This document shows positions 24,038 through 31,110 of a stretch of 64,000 nt of DNA, one piece after another. Location of the stretch: contig NZ_WBMT01000019.1 of assembly GCF_008923185.1 (NCBI RefSeq), forward strand, positions 124,001 through 188,000. The letters run 5' to 3'. The notes below the pieces were generated by a model. It was not told the DNA's origin, did no database searches, and worked only from the letters and a program-made list of their open reading frames with translations. The position numbers were made by a program, and so were the translations under genes. Each line of letters starts with the position of its first letter. The stretch's first letter is position 1. Source of the stretch: Actinomadura rudentiformis. Lineage in GTDB: Bacteria > Actinomycetota > Actinomycetes > Streptosporangiales > Streptosporangiaceae.

Positions 24038-24955
24038 TCAATCGTCCCGGGACCGTGCCCACGCCACCGTTGCGGACAGCCCCTCACGCAGCCTGACGGC
24101 GGGCGTCCAGCCGAGCACGGCACGGGTGGGGCCCGGGTCGACCGCCATGGCGGGCAGGTCGCCGAGCCGCGGCGGCGCGAACGCCGGCTCGTCCGGTGCC
24201 CCGGCCGCCTCGGCGACGAGCGTGTGCAGGTCACGGTCGGTGGTCTGCAGCCCGGTGCCGACGTTGAAGCGCTCGCCGCCGCCCTGCTCGCCGGCCGAAC
24301 GCATGAACGCGTCCACGACGTCGGCCACGTAGACGTAGTCGCGGGTCTGCTTGCCGTCGCCGAAGACCTGGGTCGGCTTACCGGTCAGCAGCGCGTCCGT
24401 GAAGATCGAGATCACCCCGGCCTCGCCCTCGGGCGTCTGCCGCGGACCGTAGACGTTGGCGAGCGTGAGGGTGGTGAAGTCGAGACCGTGCAGCGCCTTG
24501 TACGTCTGCGCGTAGATCTCGCCGGACACCTTGGACGCCGCGTACGGGGACGCGGGCCGCAACTGGGCGTCCGGCGGCACCGGAAGGACGTCGGGCACCC
24601 CGTAGACCGCGCAGCTGGACGTGAAGACCACCTTGCGGCTCCCGGCGGCGCGCGCCGCCTCGAACACGTTGGCCGTGCCGACGACGTTCGTCCGGGCGTC
24701 GAGCAAGGGGTCGCTCACGCTCACGCGCACGCTGACCTGGGCTGCGAGATGGAAGACGACCTCAGGGCGGCGGGCCGCGACGCGTTCGGCCAGAGCCGGA
24801 TCGGCCACGTCCATCCGCCACATCTCGATGTCGGCACGGGTGTTGCCGCCAGTCGAGAAGTCGTCGAGGCCGACGACCTCGTGGCCGTCGGCAAGGAGGC
24901 GGTCGACGAGATGGGAGCCGATGAATCCGGCCGCGCCGGTGACGAGTGCGAGCAC
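24038..24955 (-). CDS. NAD-dependent epimerase/dehydratase, UDP-glucose 4-epimerase-like
   Basis: A 305-residue extended SDR. VTGAAGFIGSHLVDRLL at the N-terminus is the NAD-binding motif, TSSCAVYG supplies the catalytic Ser, SPYAASKVSGE the Tyr-x-x-x-Lys pair, and NVYGPRQTPEGEAGVI and DGKQTRDYVYVADVV are GalE-family blocks. It likely converts a nucleotide sugar, for example UDP-Glc/UDP-Gal or UDP-GlcNAc/UDP-GalNAc; the gatekeeper residue does not settle this. It is a single gene between the HD-GYP operon and rsrA, with no glycosyltransferases nearby. Confidence 0.88.
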   Translation of the reverse strand: MLALVTGAAGFIGSHLVDRLLADGHEVVGLDDFSTGGNTRADIEMWRMDVADPALAERVAARRPEVVFHLAAQVSVRVSVSDPLLDARTNVVGTANVFEAARAAGSRKVVFTSSCAVYGVPDVLPVPPDAQLRPASPYAASKVSGEIYAQTYKALHGLDFTTLTLANVYGPRQTPEGEAGVISIFTDALLTGKPTQVFGDGKQTRDYVYVADVVDAFMRSAGEQGGGERFNVGTGLQTTDRDLHTLVAEAAGAPDEPAFAPPRLGDLPAMAVDPGPTRAVLGWTPAVRLREGLSATVAWARSRDD

Positions 24956-24999
24956 CTGAGCACGATACCGAGCCGCGCCCGCGTCGCGGGTGACCCGGG

Positions 25000-25039
25000 C
25001 AGGCCGGGTCAGGCCGTGTCAGCCTGTTTCAGGCCGTTT
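25000..25039. repeat. Four 10-bp tandem repeats over the rsrA stop
   Basis: Four consecutive units of the form CAGGCCGKKT (25000-25009, 25010-25019, 25020-25029, 25030-25039; the third is CAGCCTGTTT) span the rsrA stop codon. The number of units would change the C-terminus or 3' end of the message. Confidence 0.65.
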
Positions 25040-25322
25040 CGGACGATGTCGTCTCGGCGGACTTGATCTCGCCGCAGATCTGCTCGATGCGGCCGAGCAC
25101 CTTGGCCCGCAGGTCGCCGGGCACGGGCTCGCATCCGCAGGACTTGCCGACGAGCTTCTTCACGGCCTCCTCAAGGCCGTACTCCTTGAGGCAGGGGCCG
25201 CATTCGTCGAGGTGCTCGCGCACCTGGCTGCAGCCGCCCTGGTCGAGCTCGCCGTCGAGGTAGGTGTAGACACGGGCGAGAACCTCGGTGCAGGGCGTCT
25301 CGTGGTGGTTGCCACAGCTCAT
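25029..25322 (-). CDS. rsrA: Mycothiol-system anti-sigma factor RsrA
   Basis: A 97-residue zinc-binding anti-sigma protein. The ZAS motif HLDECGPC (His-x3-Cys-x2-Cys) holds zinc with an upstream Cys; further cysteines (CGNHHETPC at the start, SCGCEP later) are as in RsrA. On oxidation these form a disulfide, zinc is lost and SigR is released. The start overlaps the sigR stop by 4 nt, giving tight coupling, and sigR-rsrA is a conserved pair in actinobacteria. Confidence 0.93.
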   Translation of the reverse strand: MSCGNHHETPCTEVLARVYTYLDGELDQGGCSQVREHLDECGPCLKEYGLEEAVKKLVGKSCGCEPVPGDLRAKVLGRIEQICGEIKSAETTSSETA

Positions 25323-26071
25323 GCCGATCCCTCCCTCGCACGGGTGAGGCCGCGGTCCTGAGCGTAGTCCTCGAGCATCCCGCGCAGCTGCCGCCGACCT
25401 CGGTGCAGACGTGACATCACCGTACCGATAGGGGTCCCCATGATGTCGGCGATCTCCTTGTACGCGAAGCCCTCGACATCGGCGAGGTAGACCGCGATCC
25501 GGAACTCTTCGGGGAGCTCCTGGAGCGCCCTCTTGACATCGGAGTCGGGCAGGTGCTCCAGCGCCTCCGCCTCCGCGGACTTGAGCCCGCTGGAGGTGTG
25601 CGACTCGGCGCGCGCGAGCTGCCAGTCCTCGATCTCCTCGGTCGCCGCCTGCTGCGGCTGGCGCTGCTTCTTGCGGTAGGAGTTGATGAACGTGTTGGTC
25701 AGGATCCGGTAGAGCCAGGCCTTGAGGTTCGTGCCTTCCTTGAACTGGTGGAAGGACGCGAAGGCCTTCGCGAAGGTCTCCTGCACGAGATCCTCGGCAT
25801 CCGCCGGGTTGCGCGTCATACGCAGGGCGGCCGAGTACAGCTGGTCCAAGAACGGGAGCACATCGCGCTGGAACCGTTCCTGGCGCTGCTCCACGGTCTC
25901 CGTGGTGCCCGGGACCTGACCCACCTCCTCCGTCGTGGCGACGCCGGCGGCGTCGTACCTCACAGACGATATCGGTCGGCGTGGCCTGACGACGCCAGCG
26001 GGTGCCCGCGTGCCGCCCTGAGACGGCACCACGGCGGTGCCGCTAGGGCTTTCTGCGACGGCTGTGGACAT
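25319..26071 (-). CDS. sigR: ECF sigma factor SigR (thiol-oxidative stress)
   Basis: A 250-residue group 4 sigma factor. After a Ser/Thr/Pro-rich N-terminal stretch of about 75 residues come region 2 (QLYSAALRMTRNPADAEDLVQETFAKAFASFHQFKEGTNLKAWLYRILTNTFINSYRKKQR) and region 4 (FRIAVYLADVEGFAYKEIADIMGTPIGTVMSRLHRGRRQLRGML). The ATG at 26069-26071 has GGAGGT 7 nt upstream, the best start. A second in-frame ATG at 26177-26179, 36 codons upstream, lies 6 nt after a SigR-type promoter and would give a longer isoform, as known for Streptomyces SigR-prime. SigR controls thioredoxin, mycothiol and proteostasis genes. Confidence 0.95.
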   Translation of the reverse strand: MSTAVAESPSGTAVVPSQGGTRAPAGVVRPRRPISSVRYDAAGVATTEEVGQVPGTTETVEQRQERFQRDVLPFLDQLYSAALRMTRNPADAEDLVQETFAKAFASFHQFKEGTNLKAWLYRILTNTFINSYRKKQRQPQQAATEEIEDWQLARAESHTSSGLKSAEAEALEHLPDSDVKRALQELPEEFRIAVYLADVEGFAYKEIADIMGTPIGTVMSRLHRGRRQLRGMLEDYAQDRGLTRAREGSA

Positions 26072-26185
26072 CGACTGCACCTCCGCTGGACGTTCCGCGT
26101 CATCTCCCGCCCACGTTGCGCCATCGGCCCTCCGAAACCGTTTCCGGAGCGTGAGCCGTGTGCGCAGGCGGTCATGCATCGGTGC

Positions 26186-26211
26186 AACGCCGCCACCACC
26201 CCGTCGATTCC
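26186..26211 (-). promoter_or_regulatory. SigR-dependent autoregulatory promoter of sigR
   Basis: On the minus strand the sequence reads GGAAT (26211-26207), 18 bases, GTT (26188-26186), an exact SigR promoter (GGAAT-N18/19-GTT). The upstream start codon of the long sigR frame (26179) falls 6 nt after GTT, so the induced transcript would be nearly leaderless. The rest of the 349-bp gap at 26072-26420 shows no gene. Confidence 0.8.
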
Positions 26212-26420
26212 CGGCCGCAGACCATGTTTTCGGCGGGTCCCATCCGGCTCAGGTCAGGTCACCCGTACCTGCACGGAGGGTGATGTGGGCGCCTCCACGG
26301 GGAACAAGTCACTTACGCGGCTAGAACAGGAGCAACCCTTTGCTACCGGTGCCGGCACGACCTCCGGAGCCCTCCATCGCCAGTCTGCGAAACTCCCCTG
26401 GTGACGGAGAGTCGCTGGCC

Positions 26421-27182
26421 ATGTACTGGACGTTCTACTGGGCCGTGGCAGCGGCCCAGCTGGCGCGCTGGCTCCCCCGCCGTCCATCCCGGATCCTGGA
26501 CGTGTCGGGCAGCCATGCGCACAGCGGCGCGCATGCCGCGGCGGCCGGCCACACGGTGCTGGAGGTACGAGATCCGAATCTGGTCGCGGCCCCGCCGGCG
26601 ACGCCGCCCGCCAACGGGAACGGCCGTCATCGGCCCCCGCCACCACGCTCCGGGCACCACGAGCACCACCCGCCGGGCACCCTCCGCCAGATCATCGCCG
26701 ACACCGGCGCCCTGCCCTTCCTCGCCGACGCCTGCATGGACGCGGTGATCGCCGAGGACCGCACGCTCTCCCGCCACCTGGCGACCGAGTCGACCATCGC
26801 CGAGGTCGCCCGGGTGCTGCGCCCCGGCGGCCGCGTGCTGCTGACGGTCGACTCCCTCACCCTCGGCATGGCCCTGCTGGCCGAGCAGAACTGCTGGGCC
26901 CACCTGTCGGACGTGCCGAGCGCCGAGGTCGTCCTCGTCCCCTGGCCGGACGGCACCATCACCCGCTGCTTCTGGGCCGATCAGCTACGTGAGCTGCTCA
27001 CCGAGGTCGGCCTGGAGGTCGAGTGGATCAGGCCCCGCACGATCCTGTCCCCGTCGACCGTCGAGCACATCCTGACCGCGTCCCCCCGTGAACTCCCCCG
27101 CCTGGTCCGCACCGAGCTCAGCGCCCCCCTGGTGGACGAGTCCCTGGGAATCCACCTACTAGCCAGCGCCAGGCGTATCTAG
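26421..27182 (+). CDS. Class I SAM-dependent methyltransferase-like protein
   Basis: A protein of about 253 residues, start chosen at the ATG at 26421 (GGAGAG 9 nt upstream) rather than the TTG at 26340. RILDVSGSHAHSGAHAAAAGHTVLEVRDPNLV corresponds to the SAM-binding strand-loop (here DVSGS in place of D-x-G-x-G), and the middle has a His/Pro-rich insert. ALPFLADACMDAVIAEDRTLSRH and VARVLRPGGRVLLTVDSL are typical of the class I fold. The glycine motif is degenerate, so substrate and activity are open. It is divergent from sigR. Confidence 0.68.
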   Translation: MYWTFYWAVAAAQLARWLPRRPSRILDVSGSHAHSGAHAAAAGHTVLEVRDPNLVAAPPATPPANGNGRHRPPPPRSGHHEHHPPGTLRQIIADTGALPFLADACMDAVIAEDRTLSRHLATESTIAEVARVLRPGGRVLLTVDSLTLGMALLAEQNCWAHLSDVPSAEVVLVPWPDGTITRCFWADQLRELLTEVGLEVEWIRPRTILSPSTVEHILTASPRELPRLVRTELSAPLVDESLGIHLLASARRI

Positions 27183-27211
27183 GGCTTGGGCTCGCGGAGG
27201 GCGTCAGAGAC

Positions 27212-27544
27212 TCAGCGATACGCGCGGTCGTGTTTGGCTTGGCAGGCTACGCAGCGGGCGGCGTCGGGGCGGGCCTCCAGGCGGCCCGGTGGGACGTCCT
27301 TGCCACAGCCGATGCACTGGCCGTACGAGCCTTGCTCGATCCTCTGGAGCGCCGCCTGGACCGCGTTGCGGTGCCGTTCGAGGGATTCGAGCGCCGCTTC
27401 GACACGGTCGCTGTCGGTGAGGCCCGCACCCGCGTCGGCGGCGGAGTTCTCGCGCTCGGGGTGCTCGCCCGTGAGGATCGCGATCGAACGCTCCAGGTCG
27501 GCGAGCATGGCCTCAAGTCGGGTACGGGCGGTGGCGGCGTCCAC
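27212..27544 (-). CDS. DksA/TraR-family zinc-finger protein
   Basis: A 110-residue protein with a long N-terminal helix pair (RTRLEAMLADLERSIAILTG and RVEAALESLERHRNAVQAALQRIEQG) and a C-terminal C4 zinc finger, CIGCGKDVPPGRLEARPDAARCVACQ. The GTG at 27542-27544 is preceded by GGAGGAG. This is the actinobacterial RNA-polymerase-binding DksA/TraR type. Whether the acidic tip of true DksA is present is not clear from the sequence. It is a single gene. Confidence 0.85.
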   Translation of the reverse strand: MDAATARTRLEAMLADLERSIAILTGEHPERENSAADAGAGLTDSDRVEAALESLERHRNAVQAALQRIEQGSYGQCIGCGKDVPPGRLEARPDAARCVACQAKHDRAYR

Positions 27545-27720
27545 GTGTTCCGAGCTCCTCCCGGTAGTGGCCCCGGGCAAAGGGGGTGGGCCTCGCCTCC
27601 GACCGCCACCGATGGGGAGCTCCGGCCAGGAAATACCGGGCAGGAGGCGCCGGGACGGGACACCGGCGCGAAACCACCGGTTGCGGCGGTCAGAACAAGG
27701 TGTCGGAATGTTTGCCAGAA

Positions 27721-28479
27721 CTATCCCCCATTTGTCGAGGGCTGTATCAGTTCTGGACCGTTGTTTTTTACGCTGTTCACGGCTTTTGAGACCGGATAGG
27801 CCTCGAAGTTCCGGGCCATCGCGGGGGTGAGCAGCTCGCGTACCTGGTCGGTGTCGGTCAGCCCCGGGTCGAGCCAGGCGTCCCACCGATCGGGGGTGAC
27901 GATCATCGGCATCCGATCGTGGATGCGGCCGAGCTCGTCGGGGGCGTCGGTCGTGATGACCGTGCAGGTCCACACCCACTCGTTCTCGGGAGATTTCCAC
28001 AGCTCGTAGAGCCCGGCCATCGCCATGACCGCGCCGTCCTTGGGATGGATGAAGAAGGGCTGCTTCTGCGGCTTCTTCTTGGCTTTCTTCTCCCCCTCGG
28101 CGGGGTCGTCCGTCCGGGAGTCCTCCAGGACGTACCACTCGAAGTAACCGTCAGCGGGGAGCAGGCAGCGCCGTTTGGCGAAGGCCCGGCGGTACGCGGG
28201 CTTCTCGTGCACCGTCTCGAACCGGGCGTTGATCATACGGCTGCCGATGGACAGGTCCTTGGCCCAGACGGGCACCAGCCCCCAGCGCACGGTGCGGAGC
28301 ATCCGCTGCGCCGCATCCTCGGGCTCGTCCTTCGGAGCGCGCGTGAGCACGACCGGCACCTGTTTGGTGGGCGCGACGTTGTAGTCGGGCTGAAGATCCT
28401 TTTCGACGGCGTCGACCTGCACCTGGAACTCGTCGATCAGCTCCTGGCGCGCCCGGGCCGTGGCATAGCGACCGCACAT
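27721..28479 (-). CDS. SRAP-family protein (HMCES/YedK-like abasic-site sensor)
   Basis: A 252-residue protein that begins MCGRYA; the catalytic Cys2 of SRAP proteins becomes the N-terminal residue after Met removal and crosslinks abasic DNA. NVAPTKQVPVV, WGLVPVWA, INARFETV and CLLPADGYFEWY (the conserved Asn, Arg, Glu region) and IHDRMPMIV with the His at the end complete the family pattern. An insert of Lys/Glu/Asp-rich residues occurs near 140. The ATG at 28477-28479 is fixed by the motif. It protects abasic sites in single-stranded DNA. Confidence 0.95.
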   Translation of the reverse strand: MCGRYATARARQELIDEFQVQVDAVEKDLQPDYNVAPTKQVPVVLTRAPKDEPEDAAQRMLRTVRWGLVPVWAKDLSIGSRMINARFETVHEKPAYRRAFAKRRCLLPADGYFEWYVLEDSRTDDPAEGEKKAKKKPQKQPFFIHPKDGAVMAMAGLYELWKSPENEWVWTCTVITTDAPDELGRIHDRMPMIVTPDRWDAWLDPGLTDTDQVRELLTPAMARNFEAYPVSKAVNSVKNNGPELIQPSTNGG

Positions 28480-28636
28480 GGGCCCATCCTGCCCGGTGGG
28501 TATGACAAGCCACCACCCAGACCGTTTCCGGACGGTGGGGCACGGCGAGCTGCGCCTGACCGCCCCCGGCCGCACCCGCCTGCCCACCAGAGGACAAGCC
28601 GCGCTTGACCCTCCTGGTGGTGGGCATAGAGGGCCC

Positions 28637-29389
28637 ATGCGACCCTTCACGACTCTGGCCCGACCCTTCGTGGCGGCCCCGTACATCATCACCGGCCTCG
28701 AGACACTCCGCGACCCGCGTCCGCGCGCCGAGCAGGTCGCACCCACCGTCAAGCCGATCGCCGACCGTCTCGACTGGCTCCCCACCAAGGACCCCGAGAG
28801 CCTCGTGCGCATCGAGGGCGCGCTGAGCCTCGGCACCGGTGTGCTGCTGCTGACCGGCAAGTTCCGCCGCGCGACCACGTTCCTCATGGCGGCCCAGCTG
28901 GTGCCCGCCCTGGCGAGCGAGCACCGGTACTGGACCGAGGACGACCCGGAACGCCGCAACAGCGAGCGTTCGCACCTCCTTAAGAACGCCAGTCTCTTCG
29001 GCGCCCTGCTCATGGTCGCCACCGAGCCGCGCCGCGGCCGCCGCGTCGGCGAGCTACGGCAGCAGATCCGCGACACCCGTGTCCAGGCGGCCATGGAGTC
29101 CAAGGCCCTCCGCAAGGAGGCCAAGGCCGAGCTCAAGAACGCCCGCAAGGAGGCGGCACGGCAGATCAAGGAAGCCCGCAGGCAGGGCGACCACAAGACC
29201 GCCCAGGCACTCGCCAAGTCGGCCAAGGCCGCGAGGTCGGCCTCCAAGGCGACCGTCAAGGGCACCTCCAAGGCCGCCTCCAAAGCCGGCACTGTCGCGA
29301 GCAAGGCCGGATCGGCCGCGTCCAAGCCCGCTCAGGCGGCCAAGGGCAAGACGTCGAGGGGCAAGGCGTCGAAGGCGTGGAAGCGCTGA
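28637..29389 (+). CDS. DoxX-family membrane protein with Lys/Ala-rich histone H1-like tail
   Basis: A 250-residue protein. The N-terminal half (RPFVAAPYIITGLETLRDP, then RIEGALSLGTGVLLLTGKFRRATTFLMAAQLVPALAS and LLKNASLFGALLMVA) has about four membrane segments as in DoxX. The C-terminal 100 residues are a long charged helix rich in Lys, Arg and Glu that turns into AKSAKAARSASKATVKGTSKAASKAG-like repeats, close to histone H1 or mycobacterial Hlp tails. The ATG at 28637 keeps the usual start. The tail would lie in the cytoplasm and could bind nucleic acid or polyphosphate; that is inference. Confidence 0.82.
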   Translation: MRPFTTLARPFVAAPYIITGLETLRDPRPRAEQVAPTVKPIADRLDWLPTKDPESLVRIEGALSLGTGVLLLTGKFRRATTFLMAAQLVPALASEHRYWTEDDPERRNSERSHLLKNASLFGALLMVATEPRRGRRVGELRQQIRDTRVQAAMESKALRKEAKAELKNARKEAARQIKEARRQGDHKTAQALAKSAKAARSASKATVKGTSKAASKAGTVASKAGSAASKPAQAAKGKTSRGKASKAWKR

Positions 29390-29448
29390 GCCGACGGCCC
29401 TGGATTGGCCGACTTCCTCAAGGCGACCATAAGAAAACCTAAAATCCG

Positions 29449-29478
29449 TTGAACCACCCCAGGGTGCGGCCCCGTACT
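29449..29478 (+). promoter_or_regulatory. ECF-type promoter of the sigma/anti-sigma operon
   Basis: TTGAACC (29449-29455), 17 bases, CGTACT (29473-29478), before the sigma gene at 29537. The same -35 and spacing occur at 31033-31062, and TGAACC with a CGT -10 fits SigL-type ECF promoters. Confidence 0.7.
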
Positions 29479-29536
29479 GCCCACTGACCGCCCGTTCTTC
29501 CAGGGATCCCCTCCGACCTGATGGAGACGCCCGGCC

Positions 29537-30124
29537 ATGGCAATGCCCGGAACAGTCGGACGCCCCACCGGGGGTGGGTTGCGGAATCTCCTCCGCCGCC
29601 CGAGACCGGTACGCGCCGACGACGACGAGAGACTCGTCGCGGAGCTGTACCGCGAGTACCACCGCCCACTGCTGACCTTCGTGCTCCGGCTCACCGCGGG
29701 GGACCGGCAGTGGGCGGAGGACGTGGTGCAGGAGACCATGGTCCGCGCCTGGCGCAGTGCCGACCGTCTCGATGCCACAACAGCATCCCTGATGCCCTGG
29801 CTCGCCACAGTCGCCAGACGTATCGTCATCGACAATCGACGGCACCGCGACGTCCGGCCGCCGGAGGTCGGCGACGGCGCCTTGGAGAACGTTCCGATGG
29901 CGGATGAGATGGACGGCCTCTTGCACAAGGTGGTCGTGGCCGAGGCGCTGAACGCACTGTCACCCGCTCACCGCGAGGTACTGACCGAGACAGTCCTTCG
30001 CGACCGGACAGTCAATCAGGCCGCCGAAGTTCTCGGAATTCCGGTAGGGACAGTCAAGTCCCGAGTTTATTACGCACTCCGCGCACTGCGCGTCGCATTG
30101 GAAGAAAGGGGGGTGACGGCATGA
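29537..30124 (+). CDS. ECF sigma factor, SigL-like
   Basis: A 195-residue group 4 sigma factor. Region 2 reads LYREYHRPLLTFVLRLTAGDRQWAEDVVQETMVRAWRSADRLD and region 4 ALSPAHREVLTETVLRDRTVNQAAEVLGIPVGTVKSRVYYALRALR, with the helix-turn-helix. The following gene is its anti-sigma (4-nt overlap ATGA), as for SigL/SigK-type pairs; I cannot fix the subgroup. A probable autoregulated promoter lies 60-90 nt upstream. The ATG at 29537 is used; an alternative at 29543 gives two residues fewer. Confidence 0.9.
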   Translation: MAMPGTVGRPTGGGLRNLLRRPRPVRADDDERLVAELYREYHRPLLTFVLRLTAGDRQWAEDVVQETMVRAWRSADRLDATTASLMPWLATVARRIVIDNRRHRDVRPPEVGDGALENVPMADEMDGLLHKVVVAEALNALSPAHREVLTETVLRDRTVNQAAEVLGIPVGTVKSRVYYALRALRVALEERGVTA

Positions 30125-30897
30125 CTCCTGAAGTCGAGCACACTGATGTCGGAGCCTATGCCCTGGGCCTTTTGGAAGAGGACGATAAAAGGGCCTTCGA
30201 GGCGCACCTCCGCGAATGCGAATCGTGCACCGCCGAGCTCGCCGAGATGAGCGGAATGGCGGACGCGCTGAACGGGATCGGCGCTTTCAGCGACGTCGAC
30301 CATGAACACGGGCGAGGTGACGACGCCGCCCCACCGGCCCCTGAACCGGGCGTCCCGGATTCGGGGGACGCCCCGCCCGAGGCCGTGATCGACATGATGC
30401 GGCGCCGCCGTGAGCTCGACAGGCGGCGCCGCCGCGGCACGTACGCGATCGGCTCGATCGCCGCCGCCGCGGTGCTGGCCACCGGGATCACGGTGGGCGC
30501 GGCGATCAACAACGAGGGCGGCGGGGGCGCCGAGCCCGGTCACAACCACGGCCCGGCGCAGGCCCTCGTCATCTGGGGTGAACGGCACAGCGGCAGCGAC
30601 ACCAAGACCGGCGCCTCCGGTGTCGTGGGCTTGGAGAGCAAGCTCTGGGGCACACACGTCGGGCTTGAGCTGCGCAATGTGCGCGGCCCGCTGAAGTGCC
30701 GCCTGGAGGCGGTGTCCCGCACCGGTGAACGAACGGTCGTCACCGGCTGGCGGGTCCCGGACAAGGGCTACGGCGTGCCCGGCTCACCCGCGCCGCTCGT
30801 CACCCACGGCGGCACGTCCATCCCGCGTGCGGACCTCGACCGGTTCGAGGTCGTGCTCGAAGGCGGCGGCGGAACCCTGCTGACCATCCCCCTCTGA
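30121..30897 (+). CDS. Membrane anti-sigma factor (zinc-finger ZAS type)
   Basis: A 258-residue single-pass protein. The cytosolic N-terminus has the ZAS zinc motif HLRECESC (His-x3-Cys-x2-Cys) near residue 30, then a linker rich in Pro/Asp/Glu, a basic stretch RRRRELDRRRRR, one membrane segment (YAIGSIAAAAVLATGITVGAA, around residue 120) and an exterior domain of about 120 residues. The start overlaps the sigma stop by 4 nt. It should hold the ECF sigma factor until a signal at the cell surface, perhaps through regulated proteolysis as in RskA/RslA. A terminator follows. Confidence 0.88.
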   Translation: MTPEVEHTDVGAYALGLLEEDDKRAFEAHLRECESCTAELAEMSGMADALNGIGAFSDVDHEHGRGDDAAPPAPEPGVPDSGDAPPEAVIDMMRRRRELDRRRRRGTYAIGSIAAAAVLATGITVGAAINNEGGGGAEPGHNHGPAQALVIWGERHSGSDTKTGASGVVGLESKLWGTHVGLELRNVRGPLKCRLEAVSRTGERTVVTGWRVPDKGYGVPGSPAPLVTHGGTSIPRADLDRFEVVLEGGGGTLLTIPL

Positions 30898-30913
30898 TCG
30901 ACCCACACCAGAG

Positions 30914-30949
30914 AGCCGCCCGGCAACGCGACCCCCGCCGGGCGGCTTT
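30914..30949 (+). terminator. Intrinsic terminator after the anti-sigma gene
   Basis: An 11-bp GC stem (arm AGCCGCCCGGC) with a 12-nt loop and a short T run at its end, 16 bp after the stop. Confidence 0.75.
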
Positions 30950-31032
30950 CGCGTGCCCGGACACAGACACAGCCCGGCCCACATTGACAGGTGTACCGGA
31001 TCATTGAAATAGGAAAAGAAATCTGAAGCCCA

Positions 31033-31062
31033 TTGAACCCGGGTCGGCGACCATCGCGTGCC
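31033..31062 (+). promoter_or_regulatory. ECF-type promoter of the CHRD gene
   Basis: TTGAACC (31033-31039), 17 bases, CGTGCC (31057-31062): the same -35 and spacing as at 29449-29478. It is placed 49 bp before the CHRD start, making that gene a likely target of the neighbouring sigma factor. Confidence 0.7.
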
Positions 31063-31110
31063 TAGAGGTGAAGGCAATAAGGCCACACCCTAGAGACCAG
31101 GGGTAAAACA

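Noticed and set aside
27721..29325. 534-codon minus-strand frame containing SRAP at its C-terminus
   Set aside because: The N-terminal 282 codons are a shadow of the DoxX gene; SRAP must begin at MCGR because Cys2 is catalytic.
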